Below, one piece after another: positions 1 to 8,125 of a DNA stretch of 63,729 bases. Source of the DNA: Prevotella sp. UBA3675. Its GTDB lineage: Bacteria; Bacteroidota; Bacteroidia; Bacteroidales; Bacteroidaceae. The notes under the pieces are model-generated. The model ran no database searches and was not told the origin of the DNA. It saw only the letters and a program-made list of their open reading frames with translations. A program made the position numbers and the translations under genes. The first letter of the stretch is position 1, and the number at the start of each line of letters is the position of its first letter. The stretch covers positions 23,620-87,348 of the forward strand of contig DFJI01000018.1 of assembly GCA_002372235.1 (NCBI GenBank), read 5' to 3'.

Positions 1-2
1 AC

Positions 3-1736
3 CATACCTCTCAATTCTCAGCTCTTAGTCCTCAGTCTGAAAAAACATCTCTCACCTCACACTCCAAGGGCACCGTCTCCTTCGTCGATAACGACCGCAT
101 GGTGGTCACCGTGCCCGACGGTATCTCCGTCGGGTCCCTCCCTCAGGAGGGTCTCGGCATACAGCTCTCCTTCGATGAGACCAGCTATCGCATGATGTTC
201 GATGCACTCGACCGCACCATGCGGGCCAAGGGCCGGCTGGGCTATCTGCGCGACCTCTTCTACACCCCCACCCCCCGAAAAGGCAAAGGCGGCATGAGGG
301 CCGAGACCTTCTCCTTTGCCGACCTGCACTTCCCCTATCTCAACCCCACACAGGAGCATGCCGTCAACGAGGTGCTCAGGGCCAAGGACGTGGCCATCGT
401 GCACGGTCCTCCCGGCACGGGCAAGACCACCACGCTCGTCGAGGCTATCTACGAGACACTGCGCCGCGAGAGTCAGGTGCTGGTGTGCGCACAGAGCAAC
501 ATGGCCGTCGATTGGATTTCGGAGAAACTGGTCGATCGGGGAGTCAACGTGCTCCGCATCGGCAATCCCGTGCGCGTTGACGACAAAATGCTCTCCTTCA
601 CCTACGAGCGCCGCTTCGAGGCACATCCCGACTATCCGCAGCTGTGGTCCATCCGCAAGGCCATCCGCGAGCTGCGCGCCCATCGCAAGCGTGGCGACAA
701 GAACTACCATCAGAAGCTGGAACGGCTCAAAGACCGCGCCACAGCACTCGAGATAGGCATCAACCAACAGCTCTTCGGCGAGGCCCGCGTCATAGCCTGC
801 ACACTCGTAGGGAGCGGCCACAGACTGCTTGAAGGCATGAAGTTCGGCACCCTGTTCATCGACGAGGCCGCCCAAGCCTTAGAGGCCGCCTGCTGGATTG
901 CCATCCGCCGTGCCAGTCGCGTGGTGCTGGCCGGCGACCACTGTCAGCTGCCCCCCACGGTGAAGAGCTATGAAGCCCTGAAGGGCGGACTGGGCAAGAC
1001 GCTCATGGAGCGCATAGCCGAGCAGCGGCCCGAGGTGGTCACGTTGCTCACCGTGCAGTATCGCATGAACGAGGAAATCATGCGTTTCTCCTCCGACTGG
1101 TTCTATCACAACATGGTGCAGTCGGCACCAGAGGTGAAGTTCCGCAGCATCCTCGACCTCGACCGCCCCATGATGTGGATTGATACAGGAAACTACGATA
1201 CCAAACAAACTGAAGCCCACCCCCAACCCCTCCCCAGGGGAGGAGAGTCTGTATGGACTCAGGAAGTCGAAGCTAACCAATCTCCCCTCCCCTCGGGAGG
1301 GGTAGGGGGTGGGGTTTACGGCTATTCCAATTCCTCCGAAGCTCGCCTCACCCTACTTGCCCTACGAGCCTATTTCGAGATAATAGGCAAGGAGCGCATC
1401 CTGAGCGAGCGGCTCGATGTGGGCATCATATCGCCCTACCGTGCTCAGGTGCAGCTGTTACGCAAGCTTGTGAAGAAGAATGAGTTTTTCAAGCCATTCC
1501 GCAGCCTCATCTCCGTGAACACTGTCGATGGCTTCCAAGGGCAGGAGCGCGACATCATCGTCATCTCCCTTGTGCGCAGCAACGATGAGGGCCAGATCGG
1601 CTTCCTGCGCGACCTTCGCCGCATGAACGTGGCCATCACCCGTGCCCGCATGAAGCTCATCATCCTGGGCGACCGCTCCACCCTCTGCCGCCATCCCTTC
1701 TACCGCAAGCTGTGGGAATACATAAAGAACCTGTAA
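3..1736 (+). CDS. SF1 helicase of the Upf1/IGHMBP2-like group, 5' end outside the window
   Basis: ATP-dependent nucleic-acid helicase, presumably cytoplasmic; its substrate (DNA or RNA) cannot be told from sequence. The frame is open from base 3, and residues upstream of the first ATG (position 99) read like the beta-barrel insert of this family (GTVSFVDNDRMVVTV), so the gene begins outside the window and 99 is an internal Met. Numbering from 99, a Q-like motif (LNPTQ) lies near residue 81, Walker A GPPGTGKT at 103-110, Walker B LFIDEAAQA near 250, and C-terminal motifs QYRMN, DGFQGQERD and VAITRAR follow in order. A stretch of about 33 residues around 373-405 (HPQPLPRGGES to SPLPSGGVGGG) has no place in the family and is encoded by a palindromic insertion. 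The gene is followed by a hairpin and the convergent bspA-like gene. Confidence 0.9.
   Translation, partial: HTSQFSALSPQSEKTSLTSHSKGTVSFVDNDRMVVTVPDGISVGSLPQEGLGIQLSFDETSYRMMFDALDRTMRAKGRLGYLRDLFYTPTPRKGKGGMRAETFSFADLHFPYLNPTQEHAVNEVLRAKDVAIVHGPPGTGKTTTLVEAIYETLRRESQVLVCAQSNMAVDWISEKLVDRGVNVLRIGNPVRVDDKMLSFTYERRFEAHPDYPQLWSIRKAIRELRAHRKRGDKNYHQKLERLKDRATALEIGINQQLFGEARVIACTLVGSGHRLLEGMKFGTLFIDEAAQALEAACWIAIRRASRVVLAGDHCQLPPTVKSYEALKGGLGKTLMERIAEQRPEVVTLLTVQYRMNEEIMRFSSDWFYHNMVQSAPEVKFRSILDLDRPMMWIDTGNYDTKQTEAHPQPLPRGGESVWTQEVEANQSPLPSGGVGGGVYGYSNSSEARLTLLALRAYFEIIGKERILSERLDVGIISPYRAQVQLLRKLVKKNEFFKPFRSLISVNTVDGFQGQERDIIVISLVRSNDEGQIGFLRDLRRMNVAITRARMKLIILGDRSTLCRHPFYRKLWEYIKNL
1216..1314. 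repeat. Intragenic inverted-repeat element, in frame inside the helicase
   Basis: Two arms of about 32 bp face each other around a ~35-nt unique centre. The left arm starts CCCACCCCCAACCCCTCC and the right arm ends AGGGGTAGGGGGTGGGG; they are roughly 90% complementary. Each arm also carries a small internal palindrome (CTCCCC/GGGGAG type). The element keeps the reading frame and lies between helicase motifs, probably in a surface loop. It shares design and arm sequence with the element inside miaB at 16815-16920. No transposase is encoded in it, so it is a small non-autonomous element. Confidence 0.8.
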
Positions 1737-1763
1737 GTAGCTGATAGAATCCGCAAAAAATGA

Positions 1764-1801
1764 AATCAGGCTGAAACCTTATTGAGGACTTCAGCCTGAT
1801 T
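1764..1801 (-). terminator. Hairpin terminator between convergent genes
   Basis: A perfect 12-bp stem (1764-1775 with 1790-1801) closes a 14-nt loop. On the minus strand it is followed within a few bases by six T residues, which suits an intrinsic terminator for the bspA-like gene ending at 1838. On the plus strand the tail is only moderately T-rich, so termination of the helicase transcript is possible but weaker. Confidence 0.75.
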
Positions 1802-1837
1802 CTTCATTGTTCAGATGGTCGTAAAAGAGTCTTGCGA

Positions 1838-4800
1838 CTACCGCATCATCACTTTGCGGGAACGACCGTTCTTATCGACAGTGATGTTGAGACCCTTGCG
1901 AGGCTGCTCCATGCGCATGCCGCGCAGATTATAGTAACGGGTGTCGCCCGTGCGCTCTGCTTGCTGCATCTGAATGTTCGTGGGATTATTGAAGATGGGA
2001 TAGAAAGTCACCGCGCCCTTCTCAATCACCGCATCCGTCTGCCCCGGAACATAATTAGTGCCGCTACCGTCACTCATAGTGTTCCAGCCTGTGAACGTGA
2101 GTCCCTCCTTCTGGGGTGCCTCGCTGGTTAGCGTAGCTGTAAAGGCATACGGAATATTCAGCTCAACGCTGTCAATCGGCACGAAGTTCTCACAGCTGAA
2201 ACTGCCGTCCTCTGCTTTCAACACCATGTTGAAGTCTCTTTGTGAAAGAATCTCTTGCTTAGTATCAGCAGGAATGAAAATGATGGCAGAACCTGTATTA
2301 TTGAACATTAGGTTCATATTCATCACATTCTGAGTATTGAAGCTGCTGAGATCAAGCGTGGTAAGGCCGCTACAGTTATAGAACATACCTCTCATATTCG
2401 TCACATTCTGAGTATTGAAGCCGCTGAGATCAAGAGAGGTAAGGCCGCTACAGTAAGAGAACATATCGCTCATATTTGTCACATTCTCAGTATTAAGATT
2501 CTCTATTCCCTCAATGGATTGTAGTTTTGAGCACCCAGAGAACCAAGAAGCGGTGCTTTGAGGTTTGACATCCTTGAATGATTCATCGAAAACAACGGTT
2601 GTCAAAGATGAGAGGTTATAGAACCGCCACGGGCTAGATTTTATCACTACTTCACCCCTCCACACGTTTGTCACCGTCTGCCCGTTGAAATCATCACCAG
2701 AGGCGTAAACGGTTTCGGAATTAAGGAAAGTCAGGGTTGTGTTCCCCTCCGTCCAAACAGCCTGAGCTACGCAGACGAACACAGTTGGATAGAACGTTGT
2801 TTTACCTTTATATATAACGGCATTCTCTTGACCAGTCTGATATGTAATACCTGTGCCGTCGGCTTTCGTATTCCAGCCAACTACATAATGCGAGTTGTAA
2901 AAGTGGCCATTGTCAGTAATCGTCGCTGTGAACGTATGTGGAATATCAAATTCTATGTCCTCAACAGGGACGAAGTTTGCACAGCTGAAACTGCCGTCTG
3001 CTGCTTTCAGCACCATATTAGAGCTTTTTTGCGAAAGAATCTTTTGATTGGCATCAGCAGGAATGAAAATGATGGCAGAACCAGTATTCCTAAACATAGA
3101 GGACATACTCGTCACATTCTGAGTATTAAACCCACTGACATCAAGCGAGGTAATGCCACTACAACCAAGGAACATTTCGCTCATATTTGTCACATTCTGA
3201 GTATTGAACCCGCTGACATCAAGCGAGGTAAGGCCGCTACAACCAGCGAACATACTGCCCATATACGTCACATTCTGAGTATTGAAACCACTGACATCAA
3301 GAGAGGTAAGGCCGCTACAACCATTGAACATATAGCCCATATCCGTCACATTCTGAGTATTGAAACCACTGACATCAAGAGAGGTAAGGCCGCTACAACC
3401 ATTGAACATATGCTCCATTTCCGTCACATTTGGGGTGTCAATGCTGCTTAAATCAAGCGAGGTAAGGCTGCTACAGCCAGAGAACATAGCGCTTATATTC
3501 GTCACATTCTGAGTATTGAAGCCGCTGACATCAAGCGAGGTCAGGCCGCTACAGCGATCGAACATACCTAGCATATCCGTCACATTCTGGGTGTTGAAGC
3601 TGCTTAGATCAAGCGAGGTCAGGCCGCTACAGTTAAAGAACATAGAGCCCATATCCGTCACATTCTGAGTATTGAAGCCACTGAGATCAAGCGAGGTCAG
3701 GCCGCTACAGCTCCAGAACATAGAGTTCATATTTGTCACATTCTCAGTATTGAAACCGCTGAGATCAAGAGTGGTAAGGCCGCTACAATAAGAGAACATA
3801 CTTTCCATATTTGTCACATTTTGAGTATTGAAACTACTGACATCAAGCGAGGTAAGGCCACTACAGCCATCGAACATTGCTCTCATAGTCGTCACATTCT
3901 GAGTATTGAAGCCGCTGACATCAAGCGAGGTCAGACCGCTACAGTTATTGAACATATAGTCCATACTCGTCACATTCTGAGTATTGAACCCGCTGACATC
4001 AAGCGAGGTAAGGCCGCTACAACCAGAGAACATAGAGCTCATATTTGTCACATTCTGAGTATTGAAACCACTGACATCAAGAGAGGTAAGGCCGCTACAG
4101 CCAGAGAACATACCGCCCATACTCGTCACATTCTGAGTATTGAAACCACTGACATCAAGCGAGGTAAGGCCGCTACAACCAGAGAACATATGGTACATAC
4201 TCGTCACATTCTGAGTATTGAAACCACTGAGATCAAGCGAGGTAAGGCTGCTACAGTCATAGAACATATTGTACATCCTCGATACATTTTGAGTATTGAA
4301 ACCGCTGAGATCAAGCGTGGTAAGGCCGCTACAGTTAAAGAACATATTGCTCATATTCGTCACATTCTGAGTATTGAAACCGCTGAGATCAAGCGTGGTA
4401 AGGCCGCTACAGTTAAAGAACATACCGTCCATATTCGTCACATTCTGAGTGTTGAATCCGCTGACATCAAGCGAGGTAAGGCCGCTACAGCTTTGGAACA
4501 TAGAGCTCATATTCGTCACATTCTGAGTATTGAAACTACTGACATCAAGCGAGGTAAGGCTGCTACAGCCTAAGAACATAGCGTTCATATCCGTCACATT
4601 CTGAGTGTTGAAGCTGCTGACATCAAGAGAGGTAAGGCCACTACAGCCATAGAACATATATTCCATACTCGTCACATTCTGAGTGTTGAAACCGCTGACA
4701 TCAAGCGCGGTAAGGCCGCTACAGTTAAAGAACATATAGTCCATATACGTCACATTCTGAGTATTGAAACTACTGAGATTTAGCGAGGTAAGGCCGCTAC

Positions 4801-6232
4801 AGTTAAAGAACATATCGCTCATATTTGTCACATTCTCCGTATTGAGATTCTCTATACCCTCAATGGATTGTAACTTTGAGCATTCATGGAACCAAGAATA
4901 GGTGCTTTGAGGTTTGACATTCTTGAACGATTCATCGAAAACAACAGTTGTCAAAGATGACCTGACAGAGGTGAGCCACATAGGCGTAGACAAGGTAGGC
5001 GATTTTGTCACATACTCTCCCCTCCACACGCTTGTCACCGTCTGCCCATTGAGATCATCACCTGGGGCATAAAGGGTTGGTGAACTGAGGAAAGTCAGGG
5101 TTGTGTTGCCCTCCGTCCAAACAGCCTGAGCTACGCAGACGAACACAGTTGGATAGAACGTTGTTTTACCTTTATATATAACGGCATCTGTCTGGCCTGC
5201 CTGATATGCGATGCCTGTCCCGTCGGCTTTCGTATTCCAACCAATGACATGACGCCCGTTGTAAAGATGGTCACTGTTACTTATCGTCGCAGTGAACGTA
5301 TAAGGAATATCAAATTCTATGTCCTCAACAGGGATGAAGTTTGCACAGCTGAAACTGCCGTCTGCTGCTTTCAGCACCATGTTGAAGTCTCTTTGCGAAA
5401 GGATCTCTTCTTTAGTATTCGCAGGGATAAAAATGATAGCAGAACCAGTATTATAGAACATAGAACTCATTTCCGTCACATTCTGAGTATTGAAGCTGCT
5501 GAGATCAAGCGAGGTAAGGCCGCTACAGCCATCGAACATAGAGCCCATATCCGTCACATTCTGAGTATTGAAGCTGCTGAGATCAAGCGAGGTCAGACTG
5601 CTACAGTCACGGAATATATCCGACATCTCCGTCACATTCTGAGTGTTGAAGCTACTGACATCAAGCGAGGTCAGGCCGCTACAGCCCCAGAACATAGCGC
5701 TCATACTCGTCACATTCTGAGTATTGAAACCACTGACATCAAGCGAGGTCAGGCCTCCACAGTCAGCGAACATCCACTCCATATTCGTCACATTCTGAGT
5801 ATTGAAGCTGCTGAGATCAAGCGAGGTCAGGCCGCTACAGCTCCAGAACATAGCGCTCATATTTGTCACATTCTCAGTATTAAGATTCTCTATTCCCTCA
5901 ATGGATTGTAGTTTTGAGCACCCAAGGAACCAATAAGCGGTGCTTTGAGGTCTAACATCCTTGAATGACTCATCGAAAACAACAGTTGTCAAAGATGAAC
6001 TGACAGAGTTTATCCACACAGGATAATCATCAGAGTTTGTCACATGCTCTCCACTCCACACTTCTGTCACCGTCTGCCCGTTGAAATCCTCTCCTTGGGC
6101 ATAAAGTTTTTCGGAACTGAGGAAAGTCAGGGTTGTGTTGCCCTCCGTCCAGATGACCTGGGCGATGTTCTCAGCATGCGCTGCCATGTTTAGCAGCAGC
6201 GCTAAGAGAAAAAGTAAATGTCGTTTTTTCAT
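1838..6232 (-). CDS. BspA-like secreted surface protein with about 32 repeats of 26 residues
   Basis: Likely surface adhesin or binding protein; the ligand is unknown. It has a signal peptide (MKKRHLLFLLALLLNMAAHA) and then three nested modules. Each module opens with a WTEGNTTLTFLSS segment of about 80 residues and a SLTTVVFDESF segment. Next come tandem 26-residue BspA/Mycoplasma-type repeats (core NVTNMSxMFxxCSGLTSLDLS), about 6, 23 and 3 in the three modules. Each closes with a Listeria-Bacteroides-type domain containing GWNTKADGTG or GWNTMSDGSG. The repeat is 78 bp in DNA and nearly identical between copies, and about 90 bp are almost the same at 2730-2823 and 5097-5190. The C terminus (YNLRGMRMEQPRKGLNI, then GRSRKVMMR) resembles the tail of the PI-PLC-like protein at 13508-15679 and may be a T9SS-type sorting signal. 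Transcription is probably from the promoter at 6520-6551. Confidence 0.9.
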   Translation of the reverse strand: MKKRHLLFLLALLLNMAAHAENIAQVIWTEGNTTLTFLSSEKLYAQGEDFNGQTVTEVWSGEHVTNSDDYPVWINSVSSSLTTVVFDESFKDVRPQSTAYWFLGCSKLQSIEGIENLNTENVTNMSAMFWSCSGLTSLDLSSFNTQNVTNMEWMFADCGGLTSLDVSGFNTQNVTSMSAMFWGCSGLTSLDVSSFNTQNVTEMSDIFRDCSSLTSLDLSSFNTQNVTDMGSMFDGCSGLTSLDLSSFNTQNVTEMSSMFYNTGSAIIFIPANTKEEILSQRDFNMVLKAADGSFSCANFIPVEDIEFDIPYTFTATISNSDHLYNGRHVIGWNTKADGTGIAYQAGQTDAVIYKGKTTFYPTVFVCVAQAVWTEGNTTLTFLSSPTLYAPGDDLNGQTVTSVWRGEYVTKSPTLSTPMWLTSVRSSLTTVVFDESFKNVKPQSTYSWFHECSKLQSIEGIENLNTENVTNMSDMFFNCSGLTSLNLSSFNTQNVTYMDYMFFNCSGLTALDVSGFNTQNVTSMEYMFYGCSGLTSLDVSSFNTQNVTDMNAMFLGCSSLTSLDVSSFNTQNVTNMSSMFQSCSGLTSLDVSGFNTQNVTNMDGMFFNCSGLTTLDLSGFNTQNVTNMSNMFFNCSGLTTLDLSGFNTQNVSRMYNMFYDCSSLTSLDLSGFNTQNVTSMYHMFSGCSGLTSLDVSGFNTQNVTSMGGMFSGCSGLTSLDVSGFNTQNVTNMSSMFSGCSGLTSLDVSGFNTQNVTSMDYMFNNCSGLTSLDVSGFNTQNVTTMRAMFDGCSGLTSLDVSSFNTQNVTNMESMFSYCSGLTTLDLSGFNTENVTNMNSMFWSCSGLTSLDLSGFNTQNVTDMGSMFFNCSGLTSLDLSSFNTQNVTDMLGMFDRCSGLTSLDVSGFNTQNVTNISAMFSGCSSLTSLDLSSIDTPNVTEMEHMFNGCSGLTSLDVSGFNTQNVTDMGYMFNGCSGLTSLDVSGFNTQNVTYMGSMFAGCSGLTSLDVSGFNTQNVTNMSEMFLGCSGITSLDVSGFNTQNVTSMSSMFRNTGSAIIFIPADANQKILSQKSSNMVLKAADGSFSCANFVPVEDIEFDIPHTFTATITDNGHFYNSHYVVGWNTKADGTGITYQTGQENAVIYKGKTTFYPTVFVCVAQAVWTEGNTTLTFLNSETVYASGDDFNGQTVTNVWRGEVVIKSSPWRFYNLSSLTTVVFDESFKDVKPQSTASWFSGCSKLQSIEGIENLNTENVTNMSDMFSYCSGLTSLDLSGFNTQNVTNMRGMFYNCSGLTTLDLSSFNTQNVMNMNLMFNNTGSAIIFIPADTKQEILSQRDFNMVLKAEDGSFSCENFVPIDSVELNIPYAFTATLTSEAPQKEGLTFTGWNTMSDGSGTNYVPGQTDAVIEKGAVTFYPIFNNPTNIQMQQAERTGDTRYYNLRGMRMEQPRKGLNITVDKNGRSRKVMMR

Positions 6233-6262
6233 TTTCTATTTGCTTTTTAGAGGTTAATAATA

Positions 6263-6517
6263 AAAAAAGTAGCGACTCCTTCAAAATGGCGGGACTGAAC
6301 TACGATATGCGCGGACACAAAAAGAGCGCAGACCGCCATTTCCTGCTACAGGCCTACCACAGCCCCTAATCAACAATGGATGAGTCTGCGCCCTTAGAGA
6401 GCGCATACTCCATGTTGATTAGAATTGCCCGTTCATGCCTGTTTTGGAGGTGGTAGTTCGTAGCAGGAATTTTGAGCAAATAAAAAGTGCGTGTCCTCAT
6501 CATAAAGATGGACACGC
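6263..6517 (-). promoter_or_regulatory. Highly structured leader RNA upstream of the bspA-like gene (or a separate small RNA)
   Basis: Within about 255 nt, transcribed on the minus strand from the promoter at 6520-6551, I can pair three structures. (1) An 8-bp hairpin at 6489-6496/6510-6517 sits right at the expected 5' end. (2) A long compound stem has a 10-bp base at 6340-6349/6460-6469, 7 bp at 6354-6360/6450-6456, 10 bp at 6366-6375/6413-6422, then 6377-6380/6409-6412 and a TGCGC/GCGCA tip. (3) A 9-bp stem at 6284-6292/6333-6341 holds an inner 5-bp stem at 6308-6312/6326-6330. A seven-T run (6262-6268) follows about 15 nt after the last stem, some 30 nt before the ATG. I do not recognise an Rfam family. 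The rest of this intergenic stretch, 6552-6644, shows nothing else. Confidence 0.6.
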
Positions 6518-6519
6518 TG

Positions 6520-6551
6520 CAAATTTAGATATAAATGCTGAAAAATGCAAA
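6520..6551 (-). promoter_or_regulatory. Bacteroidota-type promoter for the leader and the bspA-like gene
   Basis: On the minus strand a -33 element TTTG (6548-6551) is separated by exactly 20 nt from a -7 element TAAATTTG (6520-6527), a full match to TTTG-N19/21-TAnnTTTG. Transcription would start near 6514-6517, at the foot of the first leader hairpin, giving an untranslated leader of about 280 nt. Confidence 0.8.
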
Positions 6552-6644
6552 TAATTAGCGAAAAAACTGTGAGAACATCGAATATTCGGAGTGAGTCACA
6601 TCATCTTTGCGACCGGTGAAGCCAAGTCCCATTTCATTTTACGA

Positions 6645-7718
6645 TTAGTCTTTCAGACATCCGATGGGTACCACAAACACACCGTCTGGCCTTCTGTAAG
6701 CATACGACCCGACGGCAGTCAGAACCATCATGAACGACGGATTCTTCATCTTTGCAGTATCAATGGTCATAGCAAGGGTCTTCATGGCTTCTGCACCCTC
6801 GTTTATGAGTTTCTCTCCACCAAGTTTAATCTCTATCAGTGCGTATGTGCCATTTCGGCGGTGCAGCACAGTGTCGCATTCCAACCCAGAACTGTCACGA
6901 TAATGATATAGCTTTCCGTCAAGGGCTTCAGCAAACACGCGCAAATCACGCACGGCCATATCTTCAAAGATGAGTCCAAACGAGTCTAAGTCATTCATCA
7001 AGTCGTCGGGTCCCAAGCCTAATGCTGCCGTACCGATACTGGCATCTATGAAATGGCGAGTGTCACTGGTCCGGATAGCCGATTTGCTACGTATGTTGGG
7101 ATTCCATGCTGCCAGGTCTTCAACAACAAACAGCTTTTTCAATGCCTTGATGTAGTCAGCCACGGTATCCTCATCCAACGTATTGGCATCGTTCGACAGC
7201 ATATCAGCCTTGATGGTTCCGTAAGACACCTGCTGAGAGACGTTGCGTGCATACGAACGCAACAATAGTCGCGCACGCTCAGCATTCCGCTTCACGCCAT
7301 CTACGCGCTGCATGTCGCGTTCGCATACGTCATCCACATATTCAAAAGCCTGGTCTAAGGCTATTTCACCTTCAAGGAGTGTGGCCTGTGGCCATCCCCC
7401 CCTACAGGTCAGATAGGCTATGTCCTGCAATTTCAGACTGTTGGGCTGCGGCTCGAACGCCTCACCGTCAAACAGGCTCCGAAGACTGACGCTGCCAGTT
7501 GACTCGCCTGACTCAAACAGACTCATAGGACGCATCTTGATTCTGCCTATGCGTCCTGTTCCGCTGTGCACGGTATCCTCTGCTTGAGGCGTAACCGTAG
7601 ATCCCGTCAGGATGAATTGCGAAAAGGCATTTCGCTTGTCTATCTCATTATGCAAATATTTTACCAGTTTTCGGTCGTTTGTGGAGATTTCGTTCGGTCG
7701 TTTGTGGAGGTTTTGCAA
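6645..7718 (-). pseudogene. Headless AAA-family ATPase with DUF4143-type C terminus
   Basis: The encoded protein matches the large group of AAA/DUF4143 proteins from the segment before FILTGS onward (DKRNAFSQFILTGSTV, HSGTGRIGRIKMRPMSLFESGEST). The C-terminal nuclease-like part is also present (LECDTVLHRRNGTYALIEIKLG). The first ~110 residues of the family, with Walker A and Walker B, are missing. There is no sensible start: the open frame begins with TTG two codons after the stop of the glutathione peroxidase fragment and in the same frame. The first ~25 codons include two copies of a 17-bp repeat and no homology. I infer a deletion that removed the front of the gene and fused the remainder to peroxidase DNA; an ATPase function is not possible from this piece. 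Confidence 0.8.
7670..7709. repeat. 17-bp direct repeat at a rearrangement junction
   Basis: TTCGGTCGTTTGTGGAG occurs at 7670-7686 and again at 7693-7709, with start points 23 nt apart. The pair lies exactly between the last codon of the glutathione peroxidase fragment and the first recognisable codon of the truncated ATPase, so it probably marks the joint of the deletion or insertion. Confidence 0.7.
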
Positions 7719-7724
7719 AAAGAA

Positions 7725-8003
7725 TTAGGGACGGAGTGCTTCGGCAATGTCTTTCTCCACGTCGCTCATGCTGGCCGTAGGCTCATAGCGCTTCAGCACA
7801 CGACCGTCGCGACCCACGAGGAACTTGGTGAAGTTCCACTTGATGTTGGGCTTCGCGGCATAATCGGCATCACGCTTCAGGAGCATGTTGTGCATCATCT
7901 GGCCCTTCTTGTCGTTGAGGTCGAAGCCCTCAAAACCGCGTTGCGACTTCAGATAGGCAAAGAGAGCCGACTCGTTGGGTCCGTTCACATCAATCTTGTT
8001 TCT
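7725..8003 (-). pseudogene. Glutathione peroxidase, C-terminal half only
   Basis: Reduces peroxides with thiols when intact. The frame reads KIDVNGPNES, then FEGFDLNDKKGQ and IKWNFTKFLVGRDG, the typical second half of bacterial glutathione peroxidases, including the conserved WNFTKFL segment. The first half, with the catalytic Cys (or Sec) and the Gln, is absent: five codons before GTG 7988 the frame meets a TGA at 8004-8006, and upstream DNA is a tandem array instead. About 90 residues remain of a usual 160-180. It is therefore a remnant, not a small gene. Confidence 0.85.
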
Positions 8004-8020
8004 TCATATCGTTTCTATGT

Positions 8021-8125
8021 TGATGCTCAATAGATTTATGCTGATGCTCAGTAAATCAATGCTGATGCTCAGTAAATTAATGCTGATGCTTAGTAGATTA
8101 ATGCTGATGCTCAGCAGATATCAGT
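8021..8125. repeat. 21-nt tandem array between ispF and the peroxidase remnant
   Basis: Five units start at 8021, 8042, 8063, 8084 and 8105 with an exact 21-nt period and the core TGATGCTCAGTAAATTAATGC. The array fills the space between the broken end of the peroxidase gene and the stop codon of ispF (8121-8123), so its last unit touches ispF. There are no spacers of independent sequence, so this is a simple tandem repeat. Confidence 0.85.

Noticed and set aside
6263..6517. Assignment of the leader RNA to 6S RNA, hammerhead or the Bacteroidales-1 family
   Set aside because: The size and a long stem are suggestive, but I could not find the hammerhead core bases or confirm a 6S-like central bubble, and the gene neighbour is not rplT as reported for Bacteroidales-1.
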